Below are positions 12,085-20,989 of a DNA stretch of 64,000 nt, piece after piece (position 1 is the first letter of the stretch; the number at the start of each line of letters is the position of its first letter). The notes beneath the pieces are model-generated. The model saw nothing but the letters and a program-made list of their open reading frames with translations. It did not search any database and was not told the origin of the DNA. The stretch is taken from contig CAIVGN010000046.1 in NCBI GenBank assembly GCA_903905455.1, positions 1 to 64,000 of the forward strand. The letters are read 5' to 3'. The position numbers and the translations under genes were made by a program. Source of the DNA: an uncultured Archangium sp. (lineage in GTDB: Bacteria; Myxococcota; Myxococcia; Myxococcales; Myxococcaceae).

Positions 12085-12837
12085 ATGAAACGAAAGCTCC
12101 TGATCTCCCTCGGCGTAGTGGTGCTCTTCGTCGGCGCGTTCGGCGCGATGATGGCCACGGCCTTCATCGGGCTCGCGCCGGTCACCCCCTTCACCGCGCT
12201 GCCCAACGGCGTGGTCGGCGTGACGGATGGCTACGTGCAGGCCTTCATCGTGCCTTGCGGCGACGACAGCGCGGTGCTCATCGACTGCGGGCAGGACCCC
12301 GAGGCGAAGGTGCTCAAGGGCAAGCTCGCCGAGCTGAAGCTGACGGTGAAGGCCATCTTCGCCACCCACGGCCACTCCGATCACGTCGGCGGCTGCGGCG
12401 CCTTCCCCCAGGCTGACCTCTACGCCCTCGAGGCCGAGCGCGCGGTGGCCGAGGGCAGCGCCGCGGCGAAGGGCCCGTTGACCCAGATGGCGAAGAACGA
12501 TCCCGCGAAGATGCGCAAGCTGACCCGCGGCCTCTCCGACGGCGAGACGGTGCAGGTGGGCACGGTGGCGGTGCAGGTCTTCGCCATTCCCGGCCACACC
12601 GCCGGCAGCGCCGCCTACCTCGCCGACGAGGTGCTCTTCCTGGGTGACGCGGTCGCCGGGCAGGCTGACGGCCACGTGCGCAACGCCCCGTGGATGTTCA
12701 CCGACGACGGCGACCAGTGCCGCGCCTCGGTGCAGGGCCTGGCGAAGAAGCTCGCCGCCTCCGGCGCGCCCGTGCAGAGCCTCGCCTTCGCGCACTCCGG
12801 GCCGCTCCAGGGCCTGGGCCCGCTCACCGCGTTCTGA
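12085..12837 (+). CDS. MBL-fold metallo-hydrolase with N-terminal membrane anchor or signal
   Basis: A 250-residue metallo-beta-lactamase-fold protein. Residues 7-30 are hydrophobic and act as a signal peptide or anchor, so the enzyme should face the periplasm. The dinuclear metal site is complete: His95, His97, Asp99 and His100 in T-H-G-H-S-D-H, then His171 in P-G-H-T-A-G-S, Asp188 in L-G-D-A-V and a distal His237. The fold includes glyoxalase II, lactonases and other hydrolases, and nothing here fixes the substrate. It starts 21 bp after the amidase stop on the same strand, so the two may be co-transcribed. Confidence 0.88.
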   Translation: MKRKLLISLGVVVLFVGAFGAMMATAFIGLAPVTPFTALPNGVVGVTDGYVQAFIVPCGDDSAVLIDCGQDPEAKVLKGKLAELKLTVKAIFATHGHSDHVGGCGAFPQADLYALEAERAVAEGSAAAKGPLTQMAKNDPAKMRKLTRGLSDGETVQVGTVAVQVFAIPGHTAGSAAYLADEVLFLGDAVAGQADGHVRNAPWMFTDDGDQCRASVQGLAKKLAASGAPVQSLAFAHSGPLQGLGPLTAF

Positions 12838-12858
12838 GCCGAACCCGGCGCCCGGAGA

Positions 12859-15423
12859 TCAGTTCGGCGGCCGGGCCTTCAATACGCCGCCGCCCTCGGT
12901 GCCCAGCCAGATCTCGGAGGTCGACTTGCCGATGAGCGCGGTGCCCTTGCGGTGCGCGCCGGCGTCCACCAGCGACCACGAGATGCCGTCGAAGCGGAGC
13001 AGGAACCCGAACACCGACGGCAGCTTCGAGAGCCCGGTCATGTAGAGGTTGTCGACCTGGTTGCCCCACATGGCGGTGGTGACGTCGATGCCCAGGGGAA
13101 CGTTGCCCTGCTGGAGCTGCAAGGTCGTGCTGTCCCAGTACACGCCGAACATGGCGTCGCCGAAGGCGTAAGCCTCGCCGTGCCCGGGGCTCCACACGGC
13201 CTGCCAGGGGCCCTGGGAGATCATCGGGTCGCTGCGCTGGGTCCAGCCGGTGTTGTCGGTGTTGGAGGCGAGGTACTGGGTGCCGGCGATCCAGACCTCC
13301 GTGGGCGTGGGGCAGTGAATGGAGAACAGCGGGTTGCTGGTGGGCGAGCCGCTGGGCTGCAGCCGGGTGACGTCGCCGCGCAGCACCGCGCCCGAGGCGC
13401 TCACGGCCACCAGGGCGGTCCCGCACCACTGGAGATCCTGGAGCGGCGCGGTGAGCCCGCTGATGAGCGAGCTCCAGGAGGAGCCGTTCCACAGCCACGC
13501 GCCGGTGGTGGCCGCGACGATGACCTCGGTGTCGCTGCGCGCGACGATGGCGTGCAGGGGCTCGCTGGTGGGCAGCGCGCCGAGCGCCACGAAGCCCGAG
13601 GGGCCGCGGTGCATCACCGTGCCCCGGCGGCTGAGGCAGCGCAGGTCGGAGCACTCGTTGACCGCCGCGAAGAGATCGTCGGAGGTGACCGCGAGATCGG
13701 CGACGTTGCCCTGGAAGCCCTGCGAGCGCTCGGTGAAGTCGGCAGTGGCGGTGTTCCAGGCCCACACGGCCCCGAAGTCGCCCACCACGCGCCCCTGCGT
13801 CGACGTCGGCCCGGCGCCGAAGAGGCCGCGGGGCACCTGCTGCCCGCGCAGCTCGTGGGTGGCCCAGGTCACCTCGCCCACGCCGCCGTCGGTGGACACG
13901 ATCTCGCTGCGCGAGAGCACCACGCCCTTGCCCGGGGGCAGGAAGCCGACCAGCTCGTGCTCGCCGCCGACGAACACGCGCGAATCGAAGAGGCCGATGG
14001 TGGTGGTGCGGGTGAGCACCGGGCCGGCGGGCAGGTTCTCGGCCACCCAGGCGGCGCCGGTGAAGTGCCACAGGCGGTTGGCGCCCACGGCCCAGGCTTC
14101 CCCGGTGGCCACGTCGACCAGCTGCGCCGCGTCGAGCTTCACCGCGAGGCGGGTGTCGTAGAGCGAGTCCCACACCTTGCGCGTGGGATCCCAGCGGTAG
14201 ATCGACCCGAGATCGCCGACCACCACGAAGCCGCCGAGGCCGTCGCCGATGACCGAGAGCAGCGCCTCGAACGAGGGGTGGTACTCGGTGGTCCACTGGC
14301 CGTTGCGGCGAATGACGACCTCGTTGCCGGTGCCCACGCCCATGCCGTGGGTGCCGTCGAACCAGAGCGCGGTGAGATCGCTGATCGCCGTGGGCTGGAA
14401 GATGCGCACCAGGGGCGCCATGGTGCCCTTGAACTCGAGCAGCACCCCGGCGCCGTTCGACTGCCCGATGGCGACGGCGTTGTTCAGCGAGGTGCCGCCC
14501 ACGGCCTTGAAGGTGACGCCCGGCGCGGAGAACGCGCGGGTCCACGCGCCGACCGCGTCTTCGACCAGCACCGTGCCGTTGCCGCCGGCGTAGACGGTGC
14601 CGAAGTTGCCCGGGGCGAAGGCGCCGCCGAAGAGATCGTTGCCCGTGGGGAAGGGGTTCTCGTGCTCGAAGGTGCCGGGGCCGACGGTCGCGCCGCGCAC
14701 CAGGACCTTCGCGGTGATGGACTGCGATCCGGCCCTCGCGGTGAGGGTGGCCACGCCCGGGTCCAGAGCGGTGACCAGGCCGGCGGTGCTCACGGAGGCG
14801 ACGCGCGCGGGGGCGATCTGCCAGTTGACGGGAAGATCGATGGTCTCTCCGGTGGGCGCCACCACCCGGGCGGTGAACTGCTGGGTGTCGCCCACGTTGA
14901 GGGTGACCTCGGTGGGGTCCAGCTCCACGCGCTCGATGTTGGGCTCCGAGGGGCTGGTGAGCCAGAAGAGGCCCAGCTTGTCGGTCTTCGCCTGCACGTT
15001 GGGCGAGGGCATGGTGTTGGTCTGCGAGCCGGGCAGCGCCTGGTAGGCCTCGGTGCCCGCCTTGCGCCGCATGTCGTAGGTGGCCGGGTCGACGCCGGCG
15101 ACCAGCTTCTCGACCTGCCACGGCAGGTAGAGGGTCAGGGGCAGCTTGGGCACCAGCAGCGAGGGCGAGAGTCGATAGCCGCGGCTGATGCGCTTGCGCA
15201 TCGGCACTTCGGGGATGTCGGTGTCGACGATGGTGACGACGATCGTCTGCTGCTCGGTGAAGGCGCCCGGGGGCACCTCGAGCACGTAGCCGGGGCGCAC
15301 GAAGATCGCGCCCGCCGGGCCGACGACGAGCGCGCCATCATCTCCGCCGTCGGGGAGATCGATGGGGCCGGGGCAAGCGCCCAGCAGGAGGGCCAGGGGC
15401 AACAACCAGAACGGGCGGGTCAT
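12859..15423 (-). CDS. Large lipoprotein with bacterial Ig-like domain and repeated beta-rich region
   Basis: An 854-residue protein with a lipoprotein signal peptide (L-L-L-G-A-C, lipidated Cys17). Residues about 30-115 form a beta-rich domain with V-P-P-G-A-F-T-E-Q-Q-T-I-V-V-T-I, resembling ZU5-like surface domains. Around residues 160-240 comes a Big_2-type Ig-like domain (V-T-L-N-V-G-D-T-Q-Q-F-T-A-R-V through V-A-T-L-T-A-R-A-G). The remaining 600 residues carry many W-x-W/G-D-G-like strands, such as I-Y-R-W-D-P-T, L-W-H-F-T-G and V-W-A-W-N, suggesting a beta-propeller of the kelch or BNR kind. Probably an outer-membrane surface protein; the ligand is unknown. Divergent from htrA. Confidence 0.85.
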   Translation of the reverse strand: MTRPFWLLPLALLLGACPGPIDLPDGGDDGALVVGPAGAIFVRPGYVLEVPPGAFTEQQTIVVTIVDTDIPEVPMRKRISRGYRLSPSLLVPKLPLTLYLPWQVEKLVAGVDPATYDMRRKAGTEAYQALPGSQTNTMPSPNVQAKTDKLGLFWLTSPSEPNIERVELDPTEVTLNVGDTQQFTARVVAPTGETIDLPVNWQIAPARVASVSTAGLVTALDPGVATLTARAGSQSITAKVLVRGATVGPGTFEHENPFPTGNDLFGGAFAPGNFGTVYAGGNGTVLVEDAVGAWTRAFSAPGVTFKAVGGTSLNNAVAIGQSNGAGVLLEFKGTMAPLVRIFQPTAISDLTALWFDGTHGMGVGTGNEVVIRRNGQWTTEYHPSFEALLSVIGDGLGGFVVVGDLGSIYRWDPTRKVWDSLYDTRLAVKLDAAQLVDVATGEAWAVGANRLWHFTGAAWVAENLPAGPVLTRTTTIGLFDSRVFVGGEHELVGFLPPGKGVVLSRSEIVSTDGGVGEVTWATHELRGQQVPRGLFGAGPTSTQGRVVGDFGAVWAWNTATADFTERSQGFQGNVADLAVTSDDLFAAVNECSDLRCLSRRGTVMHRGPSGFVALGALPTSEPLHAIVARSDTEVIVAATTGAWLWNGSSWSSLISGLTAPLQDLQWCGTALVAVSASGAVLRGDVTRLQPSGSPTSNPLFSIHCPTPTEVWIAGTQYLASNTDNTGWTQRSDPMISQGPWQAVWSPGHGEAYAFGDAMFGVYWDSTTLQLQQGNVPLGIDVTTAMWGNQVDNLYMTGLSKLPSVFGFLLRFDGISWSLVDAGAHRKGTALIGKSTSEIWLGTEGGGVLKARPPN

Positions 15424-15440
15424 GGGGTAGGGAGGGCTCC

Positions 15441-15458
15441 TTCGGCCGCTGAGCCGAA
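15441..15458. promoter_or_regulatory. Inverted repeat in the lipoprotein/htrA divergent region
   Basis: TTCGGC (15441-15446) and GCCGAA (15453-15458) form a perfect 6-bp inverted repeat with a 6-nt spacer, 18 bp upstream of the lipoprotein start. It lies in the 101-bp region that must hold both divergent promoters. It could be an operator; no regulator is identified. Confidence 0.25.
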
Positions 15459-15524
15459 TGACACTATCGGAAATTGGCGGTGAGGGTTGATCGTTGGGTC
15501 GGGTGCGTTACCAACGTGACCCGC

Positions 15525-16901
15525 ATGCGAATCCTCCTCCTGTCGGCCCTCCTTTCGTTGTCCGTCCCCGCCTTTGCCCAGCAGCCCACGGGTCAGGTCG
15601 TGTCGGTGCCGTCGCTCGCGCCGCTGATCGACTCGGTGAAGGGGGCGGTGGTGAACCTCGACGTGGCCAAGCGCGCCAGCGACGAGCAGCAGGCCCTCGC
15701 CGAGCGCTTCCACCGGGGCCCGCCGCGCGGCGCGGAAGAAGGCCCGCTCAACCAGGGCACCGGCTCAGGCTTCATCATCGACCCCAGGGGGCTGGTGCTG
15801 ACCAACAACCACGTGGTCGAGGGCGCGGTGACGCTCCGGGTGCGCATGGACGACGGGCGCTCCTTCGACGGCGAGGTGGTGGGCCGCGACCCGCTGACCG
15901 ACGTGGCCATCGTGCGCCTCAAGGGCAAGTTCGAGGCGCTGCCTGCGGTGAAGCTGGGCGACTCGGCGGCGATGAAGGTCGGCGACTGGGTGGTGGCCAT
16001 CGGCAACCCCTTCGGCCTCGCCCAGAGCGTCTCGGCGGGCATCGTGTCCGCCCTCGAGCGGCAGATCGGCGCGTCGCGCTACGATCAGTTCCTCCAGACC
16101 GACGCGGCGATCAACCCCGGCAACTCCGGCGGGCCGCTCTTCAACCTGCGCGGCGAGGTGATCGGCATGAACACCGCGATCATCGGCGCGGCCACGGGCA
16201 TCGGCTTCGCGGTGCCCTCGAACCTGATCAAGGCCGTGGTGCCGCAGCTCGAGAAGACCGGCACTGTGACCCGCGGCTGGCTGGGCGTGGGCATCCAGGA
16301 CGTGTCGCCCGCGCTCTCCAGGGCCCTGGCGCTGCCCGGGCGTGACGGGGCGCTGGTCACCTCGGTCAACGACGGCAGCCCGGCGCACCGCGGCGGCATG
16401 AGAGAAGAGGACGTGGTGCTGGCCATCGACGGAGACCGGGTGGCGACCTCCTCGTCGCTGACGCGGATCATCGCCCTCAAGCGCCCCGACGCCACGGTGA
16501 CCCTCTCGGTGATGCGCCAGGGCAAGCCCGTCGATCTCAAGGTGAAGCTCGGCGTGCGCCCCGATCTCGAGAACATCGGCGACACGCGCAAGCCCGCGAG
16601 CGCCGGCAACGACTCGCACCGCATCGGCATCGCCTTCCAGGACATCGACCCGCGCATGGCCGAGGCCACCGGCTTGCCCAGGCAGGGCGCGCTGGTGATC
16701 GAGGTCTCCCCGGGCTCGCCGGCCGACGAGGCGGGGCTGCACCGGGGCATGGCGGTGGTGGAGCTCAACCGCAAGCCCATCAAGAGCCGCGACGAGCTCA
16801 TGGCCGCCCTCAAGGGCCTGGGCACCGGTGCCGTGGCCCTCTTCCGCGTGGCGCTCCCCGGCTCGGCCGGAAAGTCGCTCATCGCCCTCGAAGTCCCGTG
16901 A
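15525..16901 (+). CDS. HtrA/DegP-family periplasmic serine protease with two PDZ domains
   Basis: Protein quality-control protease of the cell envelope that degrades or refolds damaged proteins. From ATG 15525 the product is 458 residues with a signal peptide M-R-I-L-L-L-S-A-L-L-S-L-S-V-P-A-F-A. The frame is open back to 15474, but that extension would bury the signal peptide. The trypsin-like domain has the full catalytic triad: His96 (N-N-H-V-V-E-G), Asp126 (L-T-D-V-A-I) and Ser201 (P-G-N-S-G-G-P). Two PDZ domains follow, about residues 250-345 (G-W-L-G-V-G-I-Q-D-V) and 365-455 (I-G-I-A-F-Q-D-I). Family length is normal. No transmembrane anchor beyond the signal peptide is seen. Confidence 0.95.
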   Translation: MRILLLSALLSLSVPAFAQQPTGQVVSVPSLAPLIDSVKGAVVNLDVAKRASDEQQALAERFHRGPPRGAEEGPLNQGTGSGFIIDPRGLVLTNNHVVEGAVTLRVRMDDGRSFDGEVVGRDPLTDVAIVRLKGKFEALPAVKLGDSAAMKVGDWVVAIGNPFGLAQSVSAGIVSALERQIGASRYDQFLQTDAAINPGNSGGPLFNLRGEVIGMNTAIIGAATGIGFAVPSNLIKAVVPQLEKTGTVTRGWLGVGIQDVSPALSRALALPGRDGALVTSVNDGSPAHRGGMREEDVVLAIDGDRVATSSSLTRIIALKRPDATVTLSVMRQGKPVDLKVKLGVRPDLENIGDTRKPASAGNDSHRIGIAFQDIDPRMAEATGLPRQGALVIEVSPGSPADEAGLHRGMAVVELNRKPIKSRDELMAALKGLGTGAVALFRVALPGSAGKSLIALEVP

Positions 16902-16921
16902 GCCCCCGGCTCGTGCCCCAG

Positions 16922-16953
16922 GGGGTGGGGTGCTCGCGCTCCACCCCGGATGG
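16922..16953 (+). terminator. G/C-rich hairpin after htrA, possible terminator without T tract
   Basis: Just after the htrA stop, GGGGTGG is followed about 12 nt later by its complement CCACCCC, in line with a stem-loop. There is no downstream T run, so intrinsic termination is uncertain. It may simply stabilise the htrA 3' end. Confidence 0.3.
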
Positions 16954-16993
16954 AACACCTGTGACCCCGTGGGTTAAGTCCTTGAAGTGGGCT

Positions 16994-17011
16994 GGGGCCA
17001 AAGTTGGCCCC
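16994..17011. repeat. Perfect 7-bp inverted repeat with 4-nt loop
   Basis: GGGGCCA (16994-17000), AAGT, then TGGCCCC (17005-17011) form a strong hairpin or palindromic operator. It lies 33 bp upstream of the small ORF at 17044. No poly-T follows. It is one of several palindromes between htrA and smc. Confidence 0.4.
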
Positions 17012-17043
17012 GACCTTGCTCGAGTGGTCGCCGGGGTGCGTTC

Positions 17044-17205
17044 ATGAGCGTCGAGCCGAAGGACAACAAAGTCGTGGTTCTCGCCGACCGGGCTCCTCGC
17101 GAGACCACCTTGATGCCGGTGACCCGTCTCGTTTCGCGTCCTTCCGTGTGTATCGTCGATGGTCGTCTGGCTGCGGTGATGGAACTGCGCCGCGCCGCCG
17201 CCTGA
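17044..17205 (+). CDS. Small hypothetical protein, 53 residues
   Basis: An ATG-started ORF in the 497-bp interval between htrA and smc. The product (M-S-V-E-P-K-D-N-K-V-V-V-L-A-D-R...) has a balanced composition, alternating beta-type stretches (V-S-R-P-S-V-C-I-V-D-G-R-L) and a helical end M-E-L-R-R-A-A-A. No signal peptide or membrane helix is present. No good ribosome site is evident and codon bias is weaker than in neighbouring genes, so it may be a small real gene or chance. I do not recognise a family. Confidence 0.4.
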   Translation: MSVEPKDNKVVVLADRAPRETTLMPVTRLVSRPSVCIVDGRLAAVMELRRAAA

Positions 17206-17398
17206 CACGAATTGCAGACCCCGCGATGAGGTGATGTGCGCTTCGCGCCTTCACCTCCCCTTGGCACCGAAACATATGGTCACCTGACGTAGTGTCACGC
17301 TTGCTCGTGACGAGGCCCACATGGTACTCGGCGCGCTTCCGAGGCCGATTTCCCGGCCTCAGCGCGATTTCGCGAAAGCACGAGGGGCGCGAAAAACC
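17206..17398. other. Hairpin-rich intergenic leader upstream of smc
   Basis: This 193-bp stretch contains no convincing gene but four inverted repeats: GAGGTGA/TCACCTC (17228-17234 and 17251-17257), with an inner GCG/CGC pairing; GTCACG/CGTGAC (17294-17299 and 17306-17311); GAGGCCG/CGGCCTC (17341-17347 and 17354-17360); and a small CGCG-ATTT-CGCG. It must hold the smc promoter. The spacing suggests either protein-binding palindromes or a structured 5' leader. No known riboswitch pattern was recognised. Confidence 0.4.
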
Positions 17399-20300
17399 AT
17401 GCGAATCAAGCGACTCGACATCACCGGCTTCAAGTCTTTCATGGACCGGGTGGTCATCGGTTTTGACGACGGCGTCACAGGCGTCGTCGGGCCCAACGGC
17501 TGCGGTAAATCCAACGTCGTCGATGCCATCCGCTGGGTGATGGGCGAGCAGAGCGCCAAGAACCTGCGCGGCCGCGGCATGGAAGACGTGATCTTCAACG
17601 GCTCCGAGACCCACGCCCCGCTGTCCATGGCCGAGGTCACCATGACCTTCAGCCTCGGCGAGGGCGACGTGCTCCCCGAGACCCTGGCGGGGCTGCCTGA
17701 GGTGTCCGTGACCCGCCGGCTCTTCCGTTCGGGCGAGTCGGAGTACCAGATCAACAAGACGGCCTGCCGCCTGCTCGACATCACCGAGCTCTTCCTGGGC
17801 ACCGGCGTCGGCACCCGCGCCTACTCGATCATCGAGCAGGGCCGCGTCGGCCAGATCGTCTCGGCCCGCGCCGAAGATCGCCGCTCGATCATCGAGGAGG
17901 CCGCCGGCATCACCAAGTACAAGGCCCGCCGCCGCGCCGCCGAGCGGAAGATGGAATACACGCAGCAGAACCTGCTGCGCGTCAACGACATCGTCACCGA
18001 GCTCGAGCGCCGCCTCGACTCGCTCGAGCGCCAGGCCAAGAAGGCCGAGAAGTACAAGCGCCTCAAGGGCGAGATGCGCGACATCGAGCTGCACTTCAGC
18101 TCGCACCGCTGGCTCGATCTCCAGTCCCAGAAGAAGGTGCTCGAGGCGCAGCTCACCCTGCTCAACGCCGACGAGCGCGAGACCTACGAGAAGGTCAAGG
18201 CGCTCGAGGGCGACATCGCCGAGCGCCGCACGGCCCTCGAGACCGACTCGCAGACCCTCGAGCAGCTCAGCGCCGACGTGTTCGCCATCGAGAGCCAGGT
18301 GCAGCTCGACGCCCAGAGCATCGCCCACTGGCAGGAAGACCTGCTCGCCACCCGGGCCCGCGTGGCCCTGGCCGAGACCGAGCTGGCCGACGTGCTGGTC
18401 AAGAAGACCCAGGCCGAGGCCGACAAGGCCGAGGGCCTGCTGGAACTCGACCGCATGGGCGTGGCGAGCAAGGAAGACGAGGTCGCGCTCACCGTCAACG
18501 AGGAGGAGCTGCGCCGCGCCACCCACCTCGTGGCCGAAGTCGCCTTGCGCCTCGAGGAAGACCGGCTCCACCTCGTGGAGATCGCCACCCGCGTGGCCAA
18601 CCACGAGTCGAAGCTCCAGGGCCTCGAGCAGCGCAAGCACGAGCTGGCCGAGCGCCAGGGCCGGCTCCACGCCGAGCTGGAGATGCTCCGCACCGAGGAG
18701 AGCCAGCTCGACCTCGCCCGCAAGGAAGTGCTCGAGCGCGTCGAGCAGGCCCGCCAGTTCTCCATCGAGCTGACGCAGCGCCAGAGCGAAGAAGAGGCCA
18801 CGCTGCAGCAGGTCCGCGAGCACTTCACCGAGAACGAGGTGATGGTCACCGCGGTGCGCGAGGAGCTGGCCGACAAGCGCAGCCGCCTCACGTCGCTCGA
18901 GGAGATCTCGCGCAACTACGACGGCTTCGATCGCGGCGTGCGCGCGGTCATGACCCACGCCGGCCCGGAGCCCAAGCTGACGGGCGTCTTCGGCCTGGTG
19001 TCGGACATCGTCTCCGCCCCCTCGGACCACGAGCAGGCCATCGAGGCGGCCCTCGGCGAGCGGCTGCAGCACGTGATCGTCGAGACGCCCGAGCGCGGCT
19101 ACGAGCTGCTCGAGTTCTTGAAGAGCACCCAGGAAGGCCGCTCCACGTTCCTCCCCGTGCCGCGCGACGAGCAGCCCCCGCTCGCGCCGCTCGAGATGAA
19201 CGAAGTGATCGGCATGGCGCTCTCGCTGGTGCAGGTCAGCGACGAGACGCTGCGCCCGGTGGTGGCCCAGCTGCTCTCGGGCGTCGCCGTGGTGCACGAC
19301 CTCGAGTCGGCCCGGCGCTGCGCCTCGATTCACCCCGCGTACACCTTCGTCACCCTCGACGGCGACGTGGTGCGCCCCGGCGGCGTGATGACCGGCGGCG
19401 TGATGGAAGGCCCCGCCGTCGGCGCGCTGCAGAAGAAGCGCGAGATCGGTGGGCTGCAGGGCGACGTGGTGCACCTCGAGGAGCGCTACAACGAGCTCAT
19501 CACCCGGCACTACGAGCTCCAGAAGCAGATGGGGCAGTCGGAAGGGGTGCTCAAGGGCATCGAGAAGAACACCCACGCCGAGGAGGTGCAGCTCGCCGGT
19601 CATGAGAAGGACCTGCACTCCGCGGGCTCGGGCCTGGTCAAGCTGCGTGATCGCATCGCCGGTGTCCAGGCCGAGGTCGATCAGCTCGAGGCCTCGAAGT
19701 CGAGCATGGAGTTCGAGCTCGAGTCGTCACGCGGCGAGGTGGCCCACGGCCAGACCGATCGCGAGCAGCGCGACGAGCGCGTGAAGATGATGACCGCCGA
19801 GCGCGAGACCCTCGAGCAGAAGATCGCGGCCCTGTCGGCCGAGGTCACCACGCTCAAGGTGAAGTGCGCGTCGGTCTCGGAGCGCGGCGCCGCGGCCCGC
19901 AACCGCGTCGACGGGCTGTCCGCCCAGGCCGACGAACTCTCCGAGCGCGCGGGCCGCCTGTCGCAGGGCCGGGACGACGGGCTGCTGCACCTGGGCCAGC
20001 TCGAAGATCGCCTCGCGGAGACCGCCACCGAGCGCAACGAGCGGCAGGAGAAGCACGCCACCGCCAAGGCCGACCTCGACGGGCGCAAGACGGCGCACGC
20101 CGAGCGCGCGGTGAAGGTCAGCGAAGACGAGAACGTGCTGCGCGAGCTGCGCGGCAAGATCGACGGCCTCTCGCAGGGCCTCACCGCGATGTCACTGCAG
20201 GAAAAGGAGCTCACCCTCGAACTGGAGCACCTCGTGGCCAGCGTGGCCGAGCGGTTCCAGGTCAACGTGATCGACGCGGTGCACCAGTACCACCTCATGC

Positions 20301-20989
20301 CGCAGCTCGGCGCCGAGGCGCAGGAGACGCTCAAGGACCTGCGCGGCCAGCTCGAGCGCATGGGCGAGGTGAACGTCACCGCCATCGAGGAGCACCAGGA
20401 GATCCGCGAGCGCTTCGCGTTCCTCTCGAAGCAGAAGGTCGACCTCGAAGACTCGCTGCGCCAGCTGCGCGACGCGATCGAGAAGATCGATGAGACCAGC
20501 CGCCAGCGCTTCAAGGAGACGTTCGACGTCGTCAACGAGAAGTTCCAGGCGGTCTTCCCGCGCCTGTTCGGTGGCGGTCGGGCCTCGCTGCTGATGACGC
20601 AGGGCGCGGCGGGCGAAGAGCCGGGTGTGGAGATCCTCGCCCAGCCCCCGGGCAAGAAGCTGCAGAACGTGAACCTCTTCTCGGGTGGCGAGAAGGCGCT
20701 GACGGCGGTGGCGTTGATCTTCGCCATCTTCCTCATCAAGCCCACGCCCTTCTGCCTGCTCGACGAGGTCGACGCCCCGCTCGATGAAGGCAACGTCGGT
20801 CGCTACAACGAGATGGTCCGCGAGATGAGCAAGGGCTCGCAGTTCATCCTCATCACCCACAACAAGCGCACGATGGAAGTGGCCGACACGCTCTACGGCG
20901 TCACCATGGAAGAGCCGGGCGTCAGCAAGCTCGTCTCGGTGAAGCTCAAGAACGCGGTCGCCGCCAACACCGACGCTCAGGTGGCCTGA
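17399..20989 (+). CDS. smc: Chromosome segregation protein SMC
   Basis: Structural-maintenance-of-chromosomes ATPase that dimerises and, with ScpA and ScpB, folds and segregates the chromosome. The 1196-residue length is normal. Start ATG 17399 gives the canonical N-terminus M-R-I-K-R-L-D-I-T-G-F-K-S-F. Walker A is G-P-N-G-C-G-K-S (31-38). Two coiled coils flank the hinge at about 520-665, which includes G-V-M-T-G-G-V-M-E-G. The ABC signature F-S-G-G-E-K is at 1094-1099 and Walker B L-L-D-E ends at Asp1122-Glu1123. No scpA or scpB lies alongside. Its 3' end overlaps that of the convergent gene by 13 bp. Confidence 0.97.
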   Translation: MRIKRLDITGFKSFMDRVVIGFDDGVTGVVGPNGCGKSNVVDAIRWVMGEQSAKNLRGRGMEDVIFNGSETHAPLSMAEVTMTFSLGEGDVLPETLAGLPEVSVTRRLFRSGESEYQINKTACRLLDITELFLGTGVGTRAYSIIEQGRVGQIVSARAEDRRSIIEEAAGITKYKARRRAAERKMEYTQQNLLRVNDIVTELERRLDSLERQAKKAEKYKRLKGEMRDIELHFSSHRWLDLQSQKKVLEAQLTLLNADERETYEKVKALEGDIAERRTALETDSQTLEQLSADVFAIESQVQLDAQSIAHWQEDLLATRARVALAETELADVLVKKTQAEADKAEGLLELDRMGVASKEDEVALTVNEEELRRATHLVAEVALRLEEDRLHLVEIATRVANHESKLQGLEQRKHELAERQGRLHAELEMLRTEESQLDLARKEVLERVEQARQFSIELTQRQSEEEATLQQVREHFTENEVMVTAVREELADKRSRLTSLEEISRNYDGFDRGVRAVMTHAGPEPKLTGVFGLVSDIVSAPSDHEQAIEAALGERLQHVIVETPERGYELLEFLKSTQEGRSTFLPVPRDEQPPLAPLEMNEVIGMALSLVQVSDETLRPVVAQLLSGVAVVHDLESARRCASIHPAYTFVTLDGDVVRPGGVMTGGVMEGPAVGALQKKREIGGLQGDVVHLEERYNELITRHYELQKQMGQSEGVLKGIEKNTHAEEVQLAGHEKDLHSAGSGLVKLRDRIAGVQAEVDQLEASKSSMEFELESSRGEVAHGQTDREQRDERVKMMTAERETLEQKIAALSAEVTTLKVKCASVSERGAAARNRVDGLSAQADELSERAGRLSQGRDDGLLHLGQLEDRLAETATERNERQEKHATAKADLDGRKTAHAERAVKVSEDENVLRELRGKIDGLSQGLTAMSLQEKELTLELEHLVASVAERFQVNVIDAVHQYHLMPQLGAEAQETLKDLRGQLERMGEVNVTAIEEHQEIRERFAFLSKQKVDLEDSLRQLRDAIEKIDETSRQRFKETFDVVNEKFQAVFPRLFGGGRASLLMTQGAAGEEPGVEILAQPPGKKLQNVNLFSGGEKALTAVALIFAIFLIKPTPFCLLDEVDAPLDEGNVGRYNEMVREMSKGSQFILITHNKRTMEVADTLYGVTMEEPGVSKLVSVKLKNAVAANTDAQVA

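Noticed and set aside
10048-12795. 915-codon minus-strand frame opposite the amidase and MBL genes
   Set aside because: Low-complexity His/Arg/Gly/Leu composition; the plus-strand genes have complete catalytic motifs.
12952-15483. 843-codon plus-strand frame opposite the large lipoprotein
   Set aside because: The minus strand has a signal peptide and Ig-like domain; the plus frame has no recognisable fold.
17042-19618. 858-codon minus-strand frame opposite smc
   Set aside because: SMC motifs are intact on the plus strand; the antisense product is compositionally biased.
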